Shown here one piece after another: positions 8,546 to 17,983 of a stretch of 64,000 nt of DNA. Under the pieces are notes generated by a model. The model searched no databases, had not been told where the DNA came from, and saw nothing but the letters and a program-made list of their open reading frames with translations. The stretch's first letter is position 1. Each line of letters opens with the position of its first letter. The stretch comes from Saccharibacillus nicotianae (GTDB lineage: Bacteria; Bacillota; Bacilli; Paenibacillales; Paenibacillaceae), in the NCBI RefSeq assembly GCF_042681745.1, contig NZ_JBHUGF010000010.1, positions 434,001 to 498,000 on the forward strand, given 5' to 3'. Position numbers and translations under genes: made by a program.

Positions 8546-8587
8546 CAGCAAAGCAGATCATTTGATTAAAGCGATCTTGCTTTGCTG
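8546..8587 (+). promoter_or_regulatory. Intercistronic stem-loop between binding protein and permease genes
   Basis: CAGCAAAGC plus AGATC pairs with GATCT plus GCTTTGCTG across a short loop, and there is no T run after it. In sugar ABC operons such hairpins protect the binding-protein mRNA from 3' decay; that role is inferred here. Confidence 0.6.
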
Positions 8588-8623
8588 AATGAAGCTGTTA
8601 CAGAAAGGGAATGAAGTGGAACG

Positions 8624-9508
8624 ATGAGTCATATTTCATATCCATTACAACGCAAATTAATATTGATTTCGTTTTTGTTATTACCTTTAGCATTATTAGC
8701 TATTTTTACGTATTATCCAGCGATGCGCTTGGTCTACTTGAGTTTTACCAGTTGGGACGGAATCAGTCCGGTCAAAGAATGGCTTGGACTGGGCAATTAT
8801 ATTGAAATTTTTACGAATCCTGATTTGTTTGGTGTATTTCTTCATCAGATTCCATATGTATTGATCGGGATTATTCAAAATATAGTAGCAATCGTATTCG
8901 CTGTTATTCTCAATTCTAAATTGCGAGGACGTAATTTTTTTAGAGTGATGTTGTTTCTTCCTTTTATTATGAATGCTGTGGCTGTAGCTTTTATGTTTCA
9001 ATATGTGTTTGATACGACTAATGGATCGTTAAATGGATTGCTTGGTCTTGTTGGACTAGAATCATGGCAGCAAAGTTGGTTAGGGAATGCTTCACTGGTC
9101 AATTATGCCCTGGCTTCAATCGGATTTTGGCGCTTTATGGGCTACAATATGGTCATTTATCTAGGGGCTCTGCAATCGATTCCCGGAGATATGTATGAAG
9201 CTGCTCGCATAGATGGAGCCAGTCGTTTTCAAATGTTATGGTCGCTCACGATTCCTAATCTGACACCTATTATCTCGTTAAATATGTTCCTTACGCTTAG
9301 CGGAGCTTTGGCTGTATTTGATCTACCATTTGTACTAACCAAAGGTGGCCCTGCTGGAGCAAGTGAAACGTTTTTGTTCAAAACGATTGAGACAGCGTTC
9401 CAATTTAACAACTACGGTCTAGCTTCAGCGATGAGTGTAGTTCTGCTTTTATTTACAGCGATTATTTTGGTTATACAAAATCTAGTTATTAATCGGAAAG
9501 GAGATTGA
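8624..9508 (+). CDS. Sugar ABC transporter permease, MalF/UgpA type
   Basis: A 294-residue inner-membrane subunit with six predicted membrane helices. Its cytoplasmic EAA loop (YEAARIDGASRFQMLW, about residues 192-207) contacts the ATPase. It is the first of two permeases that form the channel for the sugar delivered by the lipoprotein upstream. Six bases separate it from the next permease gene, so they are co-translated. Confidence 0.9.
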   Translation: MSHISYPLQRKLILISFLLLPLALLAIFTYYPAMRLVYLSFTSWDGISPVKEWLGLGNYIEIFTNPDLFGVFLHQIPYVLIGIIQNIVAIVFAVILNSKLRGRNFFRVMLFLPFIMNAVAVAFMFQYVFDTTNGSLNGLLGLVGLESWQQSWLGNASLVNYALASIGFWRFMGYNMVIYLGALQSIPGDMYEAARIDGASRFQMLWSLTIPNLTPIISLNMFLTLSGALAVFDLPFVLTKGGPAGASETFLFKTIETAFQFNNYGLASAMSVVLLLFTAIILVIQNLVINRKGD

Positions 9509-9514
9509 CTGCTT

Positions 9515-10342
9515 ATGACTCGAAAGTTTGATATTGTGCATATGCTGAAATATATCATTTTGATCGTAGGAACATTGACGGTTTTGTTTCCTTTGTATGT
9601 GGTATTCGTAAATGCATTCAAAAAAGAAGATGAAGGCAGTAATCCATTCTCCTTACCGGCTAGTTTTTTGAATTTCGAAAATTTCGCCAATGTGATAGAT
9701 CGTGCAGATATTCTACATGCTTTTTTCAATACATTTCTGATTATCATTATCGCCCTGCTTGGCAATATTATACTCGGTACGATGGTAGCTTATGCTGTAG
9801 GACGAATACAATTTAGAGGCAAAAAGCTGGTCATTGGTGCTTTTCTAATCGCGACTATTATTCCGACGATTACAACCCAGGTAGTCACGTTTTCGATTAT
9901 TCAAGCGATGGGTATTTATAACACTCTGTATGCGCCGATTCTGTTATTTGTAGGAGCGGATGTCATTCAGATTTATATCTATTTGCAATTTATCAAAAAT
10001 ATTCCGTATGAATTAGATGAAAGTGCCATGATGGATGGAGCCAGTCTATTGCGGATTTATCGCAGTATTATTTTACCGTTACTAGGCCCGGCAACAGCGA
10101 CTTTGATTATTTTGAAAACGATCAATATTTACAATGAATTATATATTCCATTTTTGTATATGCCCAAGCAAGATTTGGTTGTAGTCTCAACAGCAATTAT
10201 GCGGTTTGCAGGAAATAATCAAGCACAATGGACCAATATTTGCGCGGCTATTCTGATTATTATGATTCCGACGATTTTGTTGTATTTATTTTTACAAAAG
10301 TATATTTTTTCAGGAGTTACCAGTGGAGCAGTCAAAGGATAA
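9515..10342 (+). CDS. Sugar ABC transporter permease, MalG/UgpE type
   Basis: A 275-residue partner of the preceding permease. It has six predicted membrane helices and an EAA loop containing ESAMMDGASLLRIYRS. A GAAAGGAG ribosome binding site overlaps the end of the upstream gene. The C-terminus ends SGAVKG, as is usual for this subunit family. The beta-mannosidase gene follows after 28 bases in the same operon. Confidence 0.9.
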   Translation: MTRKFDIVHMLKYIILIVGTLTVLFPLYVVFVNAFKKEDEGSNPFSLPASFLNFENFANVIDRADILHAFFNTFLIIIIALLGNIILGTMVAYAVGRIQFRGKKLVIGAFLIATIIPTITTQVVTFSIIQAMGIYNTLYAPILLFVGADVIQIYIYLQFIKNIPYELDESAMMDGASLLRIYRSIILPLLGPATATLIILKTINIYNELYIPFLYMPKQDLVVVSTAIMRFAGNNQAQWTNICAAILIIMIPTILLYLFLQKYIFSGVTSGAVKG

Positions 10343-10370
10343 GTAGCTAGCAAAGGAGGGAACGATTCTA

Positions 10371-13058
10371 TTGGCAAGTATGTATACATCGGATCGCGAA
10401 TATTCGTTAAGCCAGATGACATGGGAACTTAAAGGGTTCTGGCCGTGGGTTCCGATCAAAGGCACAAGTATGGAAATTGGAAACGAATTGATGGGAGTTA
10501 CAGAATGGATGCCAGCGACTGTACCTGGAGGTGTTCATTATGATCTATGCCGGGCAGGGTGGATTGATAATCCGTATCAAGATATGAATAGCCTACAATG
10601 TGAGTGGATCGAGAATCGCTGGTGGGTGTATCGAACTTGTTTTGAATGGAAAGATGTGTATCCCCATACAACAGATACAGTAGCTACCGAGTTGATCTGT
10701 CAGGGATTAGATTATGAAGCACTTATTTACTGGAATGGACAATATCTTGGCGAACATATCGGCATGTATGAGCCTGCGGTATTCGATATTACCCAGCAAT
10801 TGCAACAAAGTGAACAGGTGGAACTATTAATTGTACTCAAGCATCCACCGGATGAGATGGGGCAAATCGGTAAAACGTCAGCGACTTTTACTCAAAAAAG
10901 TCGATTCAATTACAAATGGGATTTTTCTACTCGTTTGATTAATATCGGTATTTGGGATGATATTGTACTCAAATCCTATCAACATTATTCATTACAAGAT
11001 ATCCATGTGCAGACAGGCTTAACGGAGCAAAATGAAGGCTGGATTCAGGTGGCTGGAGAGATCAAGCAACATGGTACAACTGAATATCCTGCTCATATCG
11101 AAATATCTATTTTCGATCCGGTTGGAACGCAAGTCGTTCAATTACAATATGATGTAACAGCGAATGAGCCAACATTTACTATTCAAAATGTAATTGCTAA
11201 TCCACAATTATGGTATCCCAATGGATATGGTGACCAACCTTTATATACGGTCGAAATGAAATTGATTCAACAGAATCTCTTGTGCGATCTACATCGATCT
11301 CGTACAGGAATACGGCAATTAGAGTATGTATCTAATGAAGGAAGTCCAAGCGAAGCTTTGCCATATACTGTTCGGCTCAATAGACGGAATATCTATATTC
11401 GTGGTGCCAATATTACTCCATTGGATCATCTATATGGAAATGTAAGCGATCGTCGGTATGAATGGCTGATTCATCTTGCTAAAGAAGCCAATATGAATAT
11501 GTTGCGTATCTGGGGCGGAGGCATTATTGAAAAAAGTATATTGTATGAATTATGCGATATCCACGGCATTATGATCTGGCAAGAATTTATTCAATCGAGT
11601 TCAGGGATCGATAATACACCTTCGCAACAACCTGAATTTTTGGATTTATTACAACGTAATGCTATCTCTGCACTCAAGCGTCGCCGTAATCATACCAGCC
11701 TTACCATCTGGAGCGGGGGGAATGAATTAATGAGTGCGCCTAATATTCCTTCCAGCTATGATGATCATAATCTAGCATTGCTTCAGCAATTGGTACAGCA
11801 GTACGATCCGCAACGAATGTTTTTGCCAACGTCTGCTTCAGGGCCGGTTCAATATATTACCCATGAAAAAGGGGTTAGCCATGATGTGCATGGTCACTGG
11901 AAATATGAAGGTAATCCTCAGCATTATGTATTATATGGAGAAGCCGATCATTTATTTCATAGTGAGTTCGGCGTAGATGGGTTAAGCCCTATTCGCAGTC
12001 TACATAAATTCCTGAGCGAACCTTATCGACAACCGACTTCGATGGAAGATAGTCTGGTCTGGCGACATCATGGAGAATGGTGGGATACGTATAGTCGAGA
12101 TATCGAATTGTTCGGTTCGCTCGACACATTGGAATCGTTTGTAGATTGTAGTCAATGGATTCAAGCGGAAGGATTGCGCTTTATTTTGGATGCTAATCGA
12201 AGCCGTCAATTTAACAATAGCGGTAGTCTGGTCTGGCAATTAAATGAACCTTGGCCTAATGTCACCTGTACCAATCTAGTGGATTATTATAATGAAGCAA
12301 AAATGGCGTACTATTGGGTGAAAGAAGCATATGCTCCTTTTCGAGCAAGTATTGATTATCGCAGTCTGCATTATCAAGCAGGTGAGGTTGTTGCGTTTCC
12401 TTTACGTATTGTCAGTCACGATCAAGATCAACCGTTTCAAGTGGATATACAGTTGCTGAACAGCAAAGGTCAGATTTTGCAAGAACGTCATATTGTTGGA
12501 ACAACGGATTCTAACCAAGTGATAACACCTGCTTTGTTCCGCTGTACAATTCCGCAGACAGAAGATGAATTATTTTATATCCGTTTGCAGTCGGTATGTG
12601 GAGAGCAGTCTATTGCCGATAATATGTATACTTTTTCAACAAAACAACAGTTGATCTATGCACCTACGCTTCAAAAAGGTGTTTCTCATTTACAGGTAGA
12701 AGTCAATCAAGAGTGGCGTACTTCGTTATCTGATGGTATCGCTTATACATTATGGAATAGAGAATATAAAGTAACTAATCAAGGAGATAGTGTAGCTTTG
12801 CATATCTATCCGTATGAATCCAATGATCGTTTTTGGATAACAGCAAGTGAGTCTTATTTTACTCTTTTCCCGGGTGAATCCAAACAACTTACAGTGACTT
12901 GTTGTCGTCAAGAAGCACCATTATTTTCAGCAGAATCTTTATCGGTAGAGAATAACAAGTACCCTATAACAGATAAAGAGATATTACCTGAGATTGTATT
13001 TACCGCTTTTCAACAACATATCAATATCAATGAACGACAACCGGAATTGAATAGCTAG
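10371..13058 (+). CDS. GH2 beta-mannosidase (cytosolic)
   Basis: An 895-residue exo-enzyme that releases mannose from the non-reducing end of imported manno-oligosaccharides. It has no signal peptide. The order is the sugar-binding N-terminal domain (about 15-195), an Ig-like domain (about 200-320), the TIM barrel with acid/base Glu452 in GGNELM and nucleophile Glu532 in HSEFG, and C-terminal beta domains. WGGGIIE and the Trp-rich barrel are typical of beta-mannosidases rather than beta-galactosidases. I use the TTG at 10371 because AAAGGAGGG ends 10 bases before it; the in-frame ATG at 10380 is too far away. It is the last gene of the mannan operon and is followed by a terminator. Confidence 0.9.
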   Translation: MASMYTSDREYSLSQMTWELKGFWPWVPIKGTSMEIGNELMGVTEWMPATVPGGVHYDLCRAGWIDNPYQDMNSLQCEWIENRWWVYRTCFEWKDVYPHTTDTVATELICQGLDYEALIYWNGQYLGEHIGMYEPAVFDITQQLQQSEQVELLIVLKHPPDEMGQIGKTSATFTQKSRFNYKWDFSTRLINIGIWDDIVLKSYQHYSLQDIHVQTGLTEQNEGWIQVAGEIKQHGTTEYPAHIEISIFDPVGTQVVQLQYDVTANEPTFTIQNVIANPQLWYPNGYGDQPLYTVEMKLIQQNLLCDLHRSRTGIRQLEYVSNEGSPSEALPYTVRLNRRNIYIRGANITPLDHLYGNVSDRRYEWLIHLAKEANMNMLRIWGGGIIEKSILYELCDIHGIMIWQEFIQSSSGIDNTPSQQPEFLDLLQRNAISALKRRRNHTSLTIWSGGNELMSAPNIPSSYDDHNLALLQQLVQQYDPQRMFLPTSASGPVQYITHEKGVSHDVHGHWKYEGNPQHYVLYGEADHLFHSEFGVDGLSPIRSLHKFLSEPYRQPTSMEDSLVWRHHGEWWDTYSRDIELFGSLDTLESFVDCSQWIQAEGLRFILDANRSRQFNNSGSLVWQLNEPWPNVTCTNLVDYYNEAKMAYYWVKEAYAPFRASIDYRSLHYQAGEVVAFPLRIVSHDQDQPFQVDIQLLNSKGQILQERHIVGTTDSNQVITPALFRCTIPQTEDELFYIRLQSVCGEQSIADNMYTFSTKQQLIYAPTLQKGVSHLQVEVNQEWRTSLSDGIAYTLWNREYKVTNQGDSVALHIYPYESNDRFWITASESYFTLFPGESKQLTVTCCRQEAPLFSAESLSVENNKYPITDKEILPEIVFTAFQQHININERQPELNS

Positions 13059-13091
13059 ATGTATATAAGATAAATCAATTAATCTACAGGA

Positions 13092-13133
13092 TAAAAGGGC
13101 TGACTCTTGCACAAAGAGTAAGTCCTTTTTATT
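13092..13133 (+). terminator. Terminator of the mannan operon
   Basis: AAAAGGGCTGACTCTT pairs imperfectly with AAGAGTAAGTCCTTTT, followed by further Ts. Confidence 0.82.
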
Positions 13134-13150
13134 TGATTTACTTTTAAAAT

Positions 13151-13199
13151 GAAACGTTTCCAAAAAAGTATTGAAACGTTTCCAATTTGGTGCTATTAT
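13151..13199 (+). promoter_or_regulatory. Autoregulated promoter with twin LacI-type operators
   Basis: Two perfect GAAACGTTTC palindromes lie at 13151-13160 and 13173-13182, 22 bases centre to centre (about two helical turns). The second overlaps the -35 TTGAAA (13171-13176), which pairs with a TATTAT -10 (13194-13199) at 17-base spacing. The layout indicates cooperative repression of the regulator gene by its own product. Confidence 0.8.
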
Positions 13200-13229
13200 A
13201 AATTCCATAAGAAAGGTCGGAGGTGTTAA

Positions 13230-14198
13230 ATGACAAGCATTAAAGATGTAGCTATGCTAGCCGGCGTTGCTGTAGGAACAGTTTCTCGAGTCATTAACAA
13301 CTCTGGAGCTGTCAAACCGATCACACGTCGAAAAGTAGAAGAAGCTATCCAAGAGCTTAATTATTTTCCAAATGAAGTCGCTCGTAATTTCAAAATGCAA
13401 AAATCCAAAATGGTCGCCTTATTGCTTCCAAGTATTTGGAATCCTTTCTTTTCTGAATTAGCTTATTATATTGAAGATGAATTGGATCAAGAAGGATTCA
13501 AATTGATGTTATGCAATAGCGGTGGGAAACCGGAAAAAGAACTGTATTATTTGGATATGTTACGACAAAACAAAGTCGCCGGTATTGTAGGCATAACGTA
13601 TAACGATATTGAAAGTAGTGTCAGTAATGATATCCCGATTGTAAGTATTGATCGCCATTTCAATAAAAAGATCACCTGTGTCACTTCCGATAATTATGAA
13701 GGAGGACGCTTAGCTTTGAGAGAACTGGTCAAAGCAGGAGCACGCAAGCCAGCTTTTATGGGGAGTATTACTTCTGTATCTAGTGAAACGATGAATCGAA
13801 GAAAAGGATTTATCGATGAAGCAGAAGCATTAGGAGTCGATTATAGTATTTATGAAAAAGCAGACCCTATCATAGACGATCAAGCTTATTTTGATGAGTT
13901 TTTTGGTACATATCCTGATATCGATGGTGTGTTTGCGATTACAGATATGTTAGCAGCGAATTATATTGATAGAGCGACCAAACAGGGTATTTCGGTTCCT
14001 GAAGATGTGAAAGTGATCGGTTATGATGGTATTCAAGATAGCCCTTATTTTCATCCTATATTATCCACGATCAGGCAGCCGGTAGAAGAAATGGCGCGTA
14101 TGAGTATAAAGCTTCTGTATCGCAAAATGGAAGGTGTTTCTTTGGATCAGCAAGTATACCGTATTCCAGTGATATTCAAACAAGGGGAAACGACATGA
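13230..14198 (+). CDS. LacI/GalR-family regulator of the fructan locus
   Basis: A 322-residue repressor. The LacI helix-turn-helix (SIKDVAMLAGVAVGTVSRVI) is at residues 3-22, with the hinge and effector domain behind it. It probably binds the GAAACGTTTC sites found twice before its own gene and twice before the importer operon, and responds to a fructan-derived sugar or fructose phosphate. The link to those operators rests on position and on their LacI-type symmetry. A GGAGGT ribosome binding site precedes the ATG. Confidence 0.88.
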   Translation: MTSIKDVAMLAGVAVGTVSRVINNSGAVKPITRRKVEEAIQELNYFPNEVARNFKMQKSKMVALLLPSIWNPFFSELAYYIEDELDQEGFKLMLCNSGGKPEKELYYLDMLRQNKVAGIVGITYNDIESSVSNDIPIVSIDRHFNKKITCVTSDNYEGGRLALRELVKAGARKPAFMGSITSVSSETMNRRKGFIDEAEALGVDYSIYEKADPIIDDQAYFDEFFGTYPDIDGVFAITDMLAANYIDRATKQGISVPEDVKVIGYDGIQDSPYFHPILSTIRQPVEEMARMSIKLLYRKMEGVSLDQQVYRIPVIFKQGETT

Positions 14199-14271
14199 TC
14201 TTTTTTTAGATCAAAAAACTTCAGTACATACTGTGTAATAAGGAGTACTTGCTGTTTTTTATTAAAAGTTG

Positions 14272-14345
14272 GAAACGTTTCAAAAATAATATTACAAGTA
14301 AAAATACACATGAATATTTTATTTAGATCAAATTGGAAACGTTTC
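14272..14345 (+). promoter_or_regulatory. Operator pair flanking the fructan importer promoter
   Basis: GAAACGTTTC occurs at 14272-14281 and 14336-14345, 64 bases apart (about six turns), so a DNA loop between two repressor dimers is possible. A candidate promoter, TTACAA (14292-14297) and TATTTT (14315-14320) at 17-base spacing, lies between them. The second operator sits in the leader, 31 bases before the GTG start. Confidence 0.72.
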
Positions 14346-14376
14346 AAAAATGCTTGAAATGAAAGGGAGAATGAGA

Positions 14377-15324
14377 GTGGATTCGATAACTAGCCAGGTC
14401 AAAAAACCAACTAAAGTCAAAGCCAAAAGATGGAGTCGCTTCAAGCGTGATTATGAGCTGTATTTGTTTTTACTACCGATCATTATTATTTATCTTCTAT
14501 TTAAATATTATCCTATGTATGGCGTACAAATTGCTTTTAAAGATTTCTCACCGAGTCGTGGAATCTGGGGAAGTGAATGGGTAGGATTTAAACACTTTAT
14601 CGATTTTTTTAATTCCTATAATTTCTGGACAGTTATTATGAATACGCTCTCACTTAGCTTTTTATCTTTATTATTCGGATTTCCTGCTCCTATCATTATT
14701 GCAATCATGTTGAATCAGATGCTAGGAAAAACGTACAAAAAATTTGTACAGACAGTCATTTATGCACCGCATTTTATATCTACGGTTGTGCTGATCGGTA
14801 TGCTTAACGTTTTTCTGTCTCCCAATAGTGGAATGGTGAATCATGTAATCACTCTGTTTGGAGGAGAACCCATTCTATTTATGGCAGATGAAGAATGGTT
14901 CCGTCCACTCTATATATTATCAGGTATCTGGCAAGAAACAGGGTTCGCCACTATCATTTATCTGGCTGCACTGGCCGGTGTTAATCCTGAACTTCATGAA
15001 GCCGCAACGATGGATGGTGCAAGCAAATGGAAACGTGTATGGTACGTCGATATTCCAAGTATTTTGCCAACGATAGTGATCTTATTGATTCTCGCACTCG
15101 GTAATATCATGAGCATAGGTTTTGAAAAAGCATTCCTGATGCAAAGTGATCTCAATTATGCTACCTCCAATATTATTCCGACTTATGTGTACGAAATGGG
15201 GATTCAGAAAGCACAATATAGCTTTTCAACAGCAGTAGGTTTGTTTAACTCACTGATTAATATTGTTCTGATTGTTACAGTCAATCGAATTGCCAAAAAA
15301 ATGACAGAAACCAGTCTCTGGTAG
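14377..15324 (+). CDS. ABC transporter permease, LplB type
   Basis: An integral membrane permease of the LplB/YtcP class used for complex oligosaccharides. About six membrane helices follow a basic N-terminus, and the EAA loop contains LHEAATMDGASKWKRVW. The start is placed at the GTG at 14377 because AAAGGGAG ends 7 bases before it; in-frame ATGs at 14350, 14359 and 14371 have poor spacing. It is the first gene of the fructan operon after the twin operators, with the second permease 13 bases downstream. Confidence 0.87.
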   Translation: MDSITSQVKKPTKVKAKRWSRFKRDYELYLFLLPIIIIYLLFKYYPMYGVQIAFKDFSPSRGIWGSEWVGFKHFIDFFNSYNFWTVIMNTLSLSFLSLLFGFPAPIIIAIMLNQMLGKTYKKFVQTVIYAPHFISTVVLIGMLNVFLSPNSGMVNHVITLFGGEPILFMADEEWFRPLYILSGIWQETGFATIIYLAALAGVNPELHEAATMDGASKWKRVWYVDIPSILPTIVILLILALGNIMSIGFEKAFLMQSDLNYATSNIIPTYVYEMGIQKAQYSFSTAVGLFNSLINIVLIVTVNRIAKKMTETSLW

Positions 15325-15337
15325 GGAGGAGTTTATT

Positions 15338-16234
15338 TTGAATTTATTGCTAAAGCGTAAAAGTCGTGGAGATATGTGGTTTGACATTATCAATTATATT
15401 CTACTGACCTTTATTATGTTGCTTGTATTATATCCATTGTATTTTGTACTGGTCGCTTCATTCAGTGATCCGAATTATATCTACTCGGGTGAGATTTGGT
15501 TATTTCCTAAAGGATTTACTTTAGATGGGTATGCTCGGATTTTTAATGATTCTTCCATATGGATTGGATACGCCAATTCGATTTTGTATGCCACACTCGG
15601 AACACTGATCGGAGTTGCGGTTACCGTATTTGCAGCTTATCCTTTAGCTCGTAAAAATCTTGCTGGAAAGTCTTTAATTATGTGGTTTTTGCTCATCACT
15701 ATGTTTTTTAGTGGAGGGTTAATTCCTACCTACTTACTAATTAAAGATCTGCATCTGTTGAACACGATGTGGGCGCTTATTCTTCCAGGAGCAGGTGGTG
15801 TATTTAACGTTATTATCGTCAGAACGTTTTTTCAATCATCGATCCCGGATGAAATGTGGGAAGCGGCTTCTATCGATGGTTGTTCCAATACTCGATTTTT
15901 TTGGAGTATTGTGCTTCCTTTATCCAAATCTATTTTAGCGGTTATGGTGCTGTATCATGTAGTTGGCTTTTGGAATGGTTTCTTTGATGCTTTGATTTAT
16001 TTGAGTGATGATAAAAAATACCCGTTGCAATTAGTACTTCGTAATATTCTTATTCAAAATCAGGTCAACTCGGGCATGATGATAGATGTCGAATCTTATG
16101 CAGCGAAAATGCGGGTGACCGAATTGATTAAATACGGCGTGATTATGGTATCAAGCCTACCTTTACTGATGTTATATCCATTCTTGCAAAAGTACTTTGT
16201 CAAAGGTGTCATGATCGGCTCAATCAAAGGCTAA
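15338..16234 (+). CDS. ABC transporter permease, LplC type
   Basis: A 298-residue partner permease with a TTG start after GGGAGGAG. It has six predicted membrane helices and an EAA loop containing MWEAASIDGCSNTRFF. The C-terminus ends MIGSIKG, typical of LplC proteins. With the previous gene it forms the membrane channel; no ATPase is encoded in the operon. Confidence 0.88.
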   Translation: MNLLLKRKSRGDMWFDIINYILLTFIMLLVLYPLYFVLVASFSDPNYIYSGEIWLFPKGFTLDGYARIFNDSSIWIGYANSILYATLGTLIGVAVTVFAAYPLARKNLAGKSLIMWFLLITMFFSGGLIPTYLLIKDLHLLNTMWALILPGAGGVFNVIIVRTFFQSSIPDEMWEAASIDGCSNTRFFWSIVLPLSKSILAVMVLYHVVGFWNGFFDALIYLSDDKKYPLQLVLRNILIQNQVNSGMMIDVESYAAKMRVTELIKYGVIMVSSLPLLMLYPFLQKYFVKGVMIGSIKG

Positions 16235-16336
16235 GTTAACGACAGTTGAAAAGAAGCTATTATTTCAGATCTCTCTATTTTCAAAAAAAGGGGTACGAGA
16301 TTATAGCTGTTGGAAAGTATAAGGAGGTTAAATATC

Positions 16337-17359
16337 GTGCAATCTGTATTCAAAAGTTCCGCTATTTGGATAATAAGTGCAGCGTTAGTATTAAGTGCAT
16401 GTTCCAACGATAATAGTTCTAACAATCAAGGTAGCGATCCCAGTAAAAAAGTAGCTTTTCGTCAAACCGGTCTGCCTATTGTAGATGAAACGGTAACACT
16501 GAAAATGGTAGCTCCAAAGTCTGCTTTGGCTCCAGAATTTTCAGAAATGGACATTTTCAAAGGTCTGGAAAAGAAAACGCATGTCAAAATCGATTGGGAG
16601 AATATCCCAGATACCGATTATACAGAAAAGAAAAATTTGCTGATTGCTAGTGGAGATTTGCCGGATGCTTTTTATGCCGCAGGATTTACCGATTATGAGT
16701 TAATCAATTATGGAAAAGACGGCACAATTATTCCGTTGGAAGATTTGATCGATCAATATGCGCCTAATTTGAAAGCATTGTTGAAGCGTCGTCCTGATAT
16801 CAAGTTAGCCATTACAGCCACAGATGGGCATATCTACGGATTACCTTCCTGGGAAGAAAACAATCTGGAAATCAATCCTTTTTTTCATGTGATTAATAAA
16901 TCGTGGCTAGATCAATTAGGGCTGCCTGTTCCGCAAACGTTAGATGAATATACGGCAGCTTTATTGGCTTTCAAAACACAAGATCCTAATGGAAACGGTA
17001 AGTCTGATGAAATCCCGTTAAGTTTTATGCATATGCAATGGTGTATGGATATTGCAGGTCTTTTTGGAGCATTTGGGCTTCCTGATAATCTAGAACACCG
17101 GGTGGTTCGTAATGGACAAGTGATTTTTACAGCGACTCAACCTCAATACAAAGAAGCGCTAACGTATTTTCATGAAAAATGGTACAAGCAAGGTTTGATA
17201 GACCCAGAATCGTTTACTCAAGATGCCGCACAGTATTTGTCTAAAGGCAAAACGATAGATGAGACGCTTGGATCTTATATCTGGTGGGAAGCTGAAGAAG
17301 TGGTTGGAACAGAACGTGCCAAAGATTACGTTCTTCTTTCTCCACTAAAAGGCCCATAA
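16337..17359 (+). CDS. LplA-type sugar-binding lipoprotein, N-terminal part (gene split by in-frame stop)
   Basis: This is the first 340 residues of an LplA-like extracellular binding protein. The start is a GTG at 16337 with AGGAGGT 8 bases upstream. The lipoprotein signal ends in lipobox LSAC. The sequence runs with clear family character to LLSPLKGP, then meets a TAA at 17357-17359. The next codons in the same frame continue the protein (GDQL, then GRANGG), with no frameshift. Joined, the two parts give about 540 residues, the normal length. Either the gene is inactivated by one nonsense change, or the two halves are made separately (see 17369-17959). A sequencing error cannot be excluded. 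Confidence 0.82.
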   Translation: MQSVFKSSAIWIISAALVLSACSNDNSSNNQGSDPSKKVAFRQTGLPIVDETVTLKMVAPKSALAPEFSEMDIFKGLEKKTHVKIDWENIPDTDYTEKKNLLIASGDLPDAFYAAGFTDYELINYGKDGTIIPLEDLIDQYAPNLKALLKRRPDIKLAITATDGHIYGLPSWEENNLEINPFFHVINKSWLDQLGLPVPQTLDEYTAALLAFKTQDPNGNGKSDEIPLSFMHMQWCMDIAGLFGAFGLPDNLEHRVVRNGQVIFTATQPQYKEALTYFHEKWYKQGLIDPESFTQDAAQYLSKGKTIDETLGSYIWWEAEEVVGTERAKDYVLLSPLKGP

Positions 17360-17368
17360 GGAGATCAA

Positions 17369-17959
17369 TTGATTGGACGTGCTAACGGTGGCGGGCCAGG
17401 GCGTGGAGCTTTTGCTATTACTAGTGTTAACAGTAATCCCGAAGTGACGATGCGTTGGATTGATCAACAATATGAACCGTATATGGCTGCGCAAATTCAC
17501 TGGGGGCCATTAGGGATCATATTTAAAAAAGACAGCACTGGCAAATTGGTTAACCTTCCACTTCCAGAAGGAGCATCGGCAGGAGAGTATCGTCAAAAGG
17601 TAACTCCGGGATCAGGGGGGCCAGGTGTGATCACTGCTGACGATTTTGGAAAAGTGGTAGATATGGAGCCTCGTGCTCAGAATCGTGCTAAAGATTTGGA
17701 AAAATACTATGTCCCTTATATGGAAAAAGAGAAATACCCGAATATCTTTTTTGCAGCCGAAGAATTGGACAAGATCAACAGAATAGAGCCTGAATTGATG
17801 AGATACGTTAATACCAAAAGAGGACGATTTATTGTAGATGGCGTGACCGATGAAGAGTGGAATGATTATTTAAAAACATTAGAAAAAATGGGTCTGAATG
17901 AATTGATGGCAATCTATCAGACTGGACTTGATCGTTATAATGCCAATCTTACAAAATAA
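17369..17959 (+). CDS. LplA-type sugar-binding protein, C-terminal part
   Basis: The remaining 196 residues of the binding protein continue in the same frame as the upstream part. The TAA is immediately followed by GGAG, so AAGGAG (17358-17363) overlaps the stop and lies 5 bases before a TTG codon at 17369. Reinitiation is therefore possible in principle. The fragment has no signal peptide and could not reach the cell surface alone, so a working binding protein would need readthrough or reversion. Loss of function of this component would cripple the importer unless another binding protein substitutes. Confidence 0.7.
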   Translation: MIGRANGGGPGRGAFAITSVNSNPEVTMRWIDQQYEPYMAAQIHWGPLGIIFKKDSTGKLVNLPLPEGASAGEYRQKVTPGSGGPGVITADDFGKVVDMEPRAQNRAKDLEKYYVPYMEKEKYPNIFFAAEELDKINRIEPELMRYVNTKRGRFIVDGVTDEEWNDYLKTLEKMGLNELMAIYQTGLDRYNANLTK

Positions 17960-17983
17960 ATAGAGAATAGGTGGAGAACAACT

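Noticed and set aside
13151..13182. GAAACGTTTC sites read as cre elements
   Set aside because: They lack the spaced N-CG-N centre of the 14-base cre consensus and are perfect 10-base palindromes repeated only around this LacI-type gene, so a dedicated operator is more likely.
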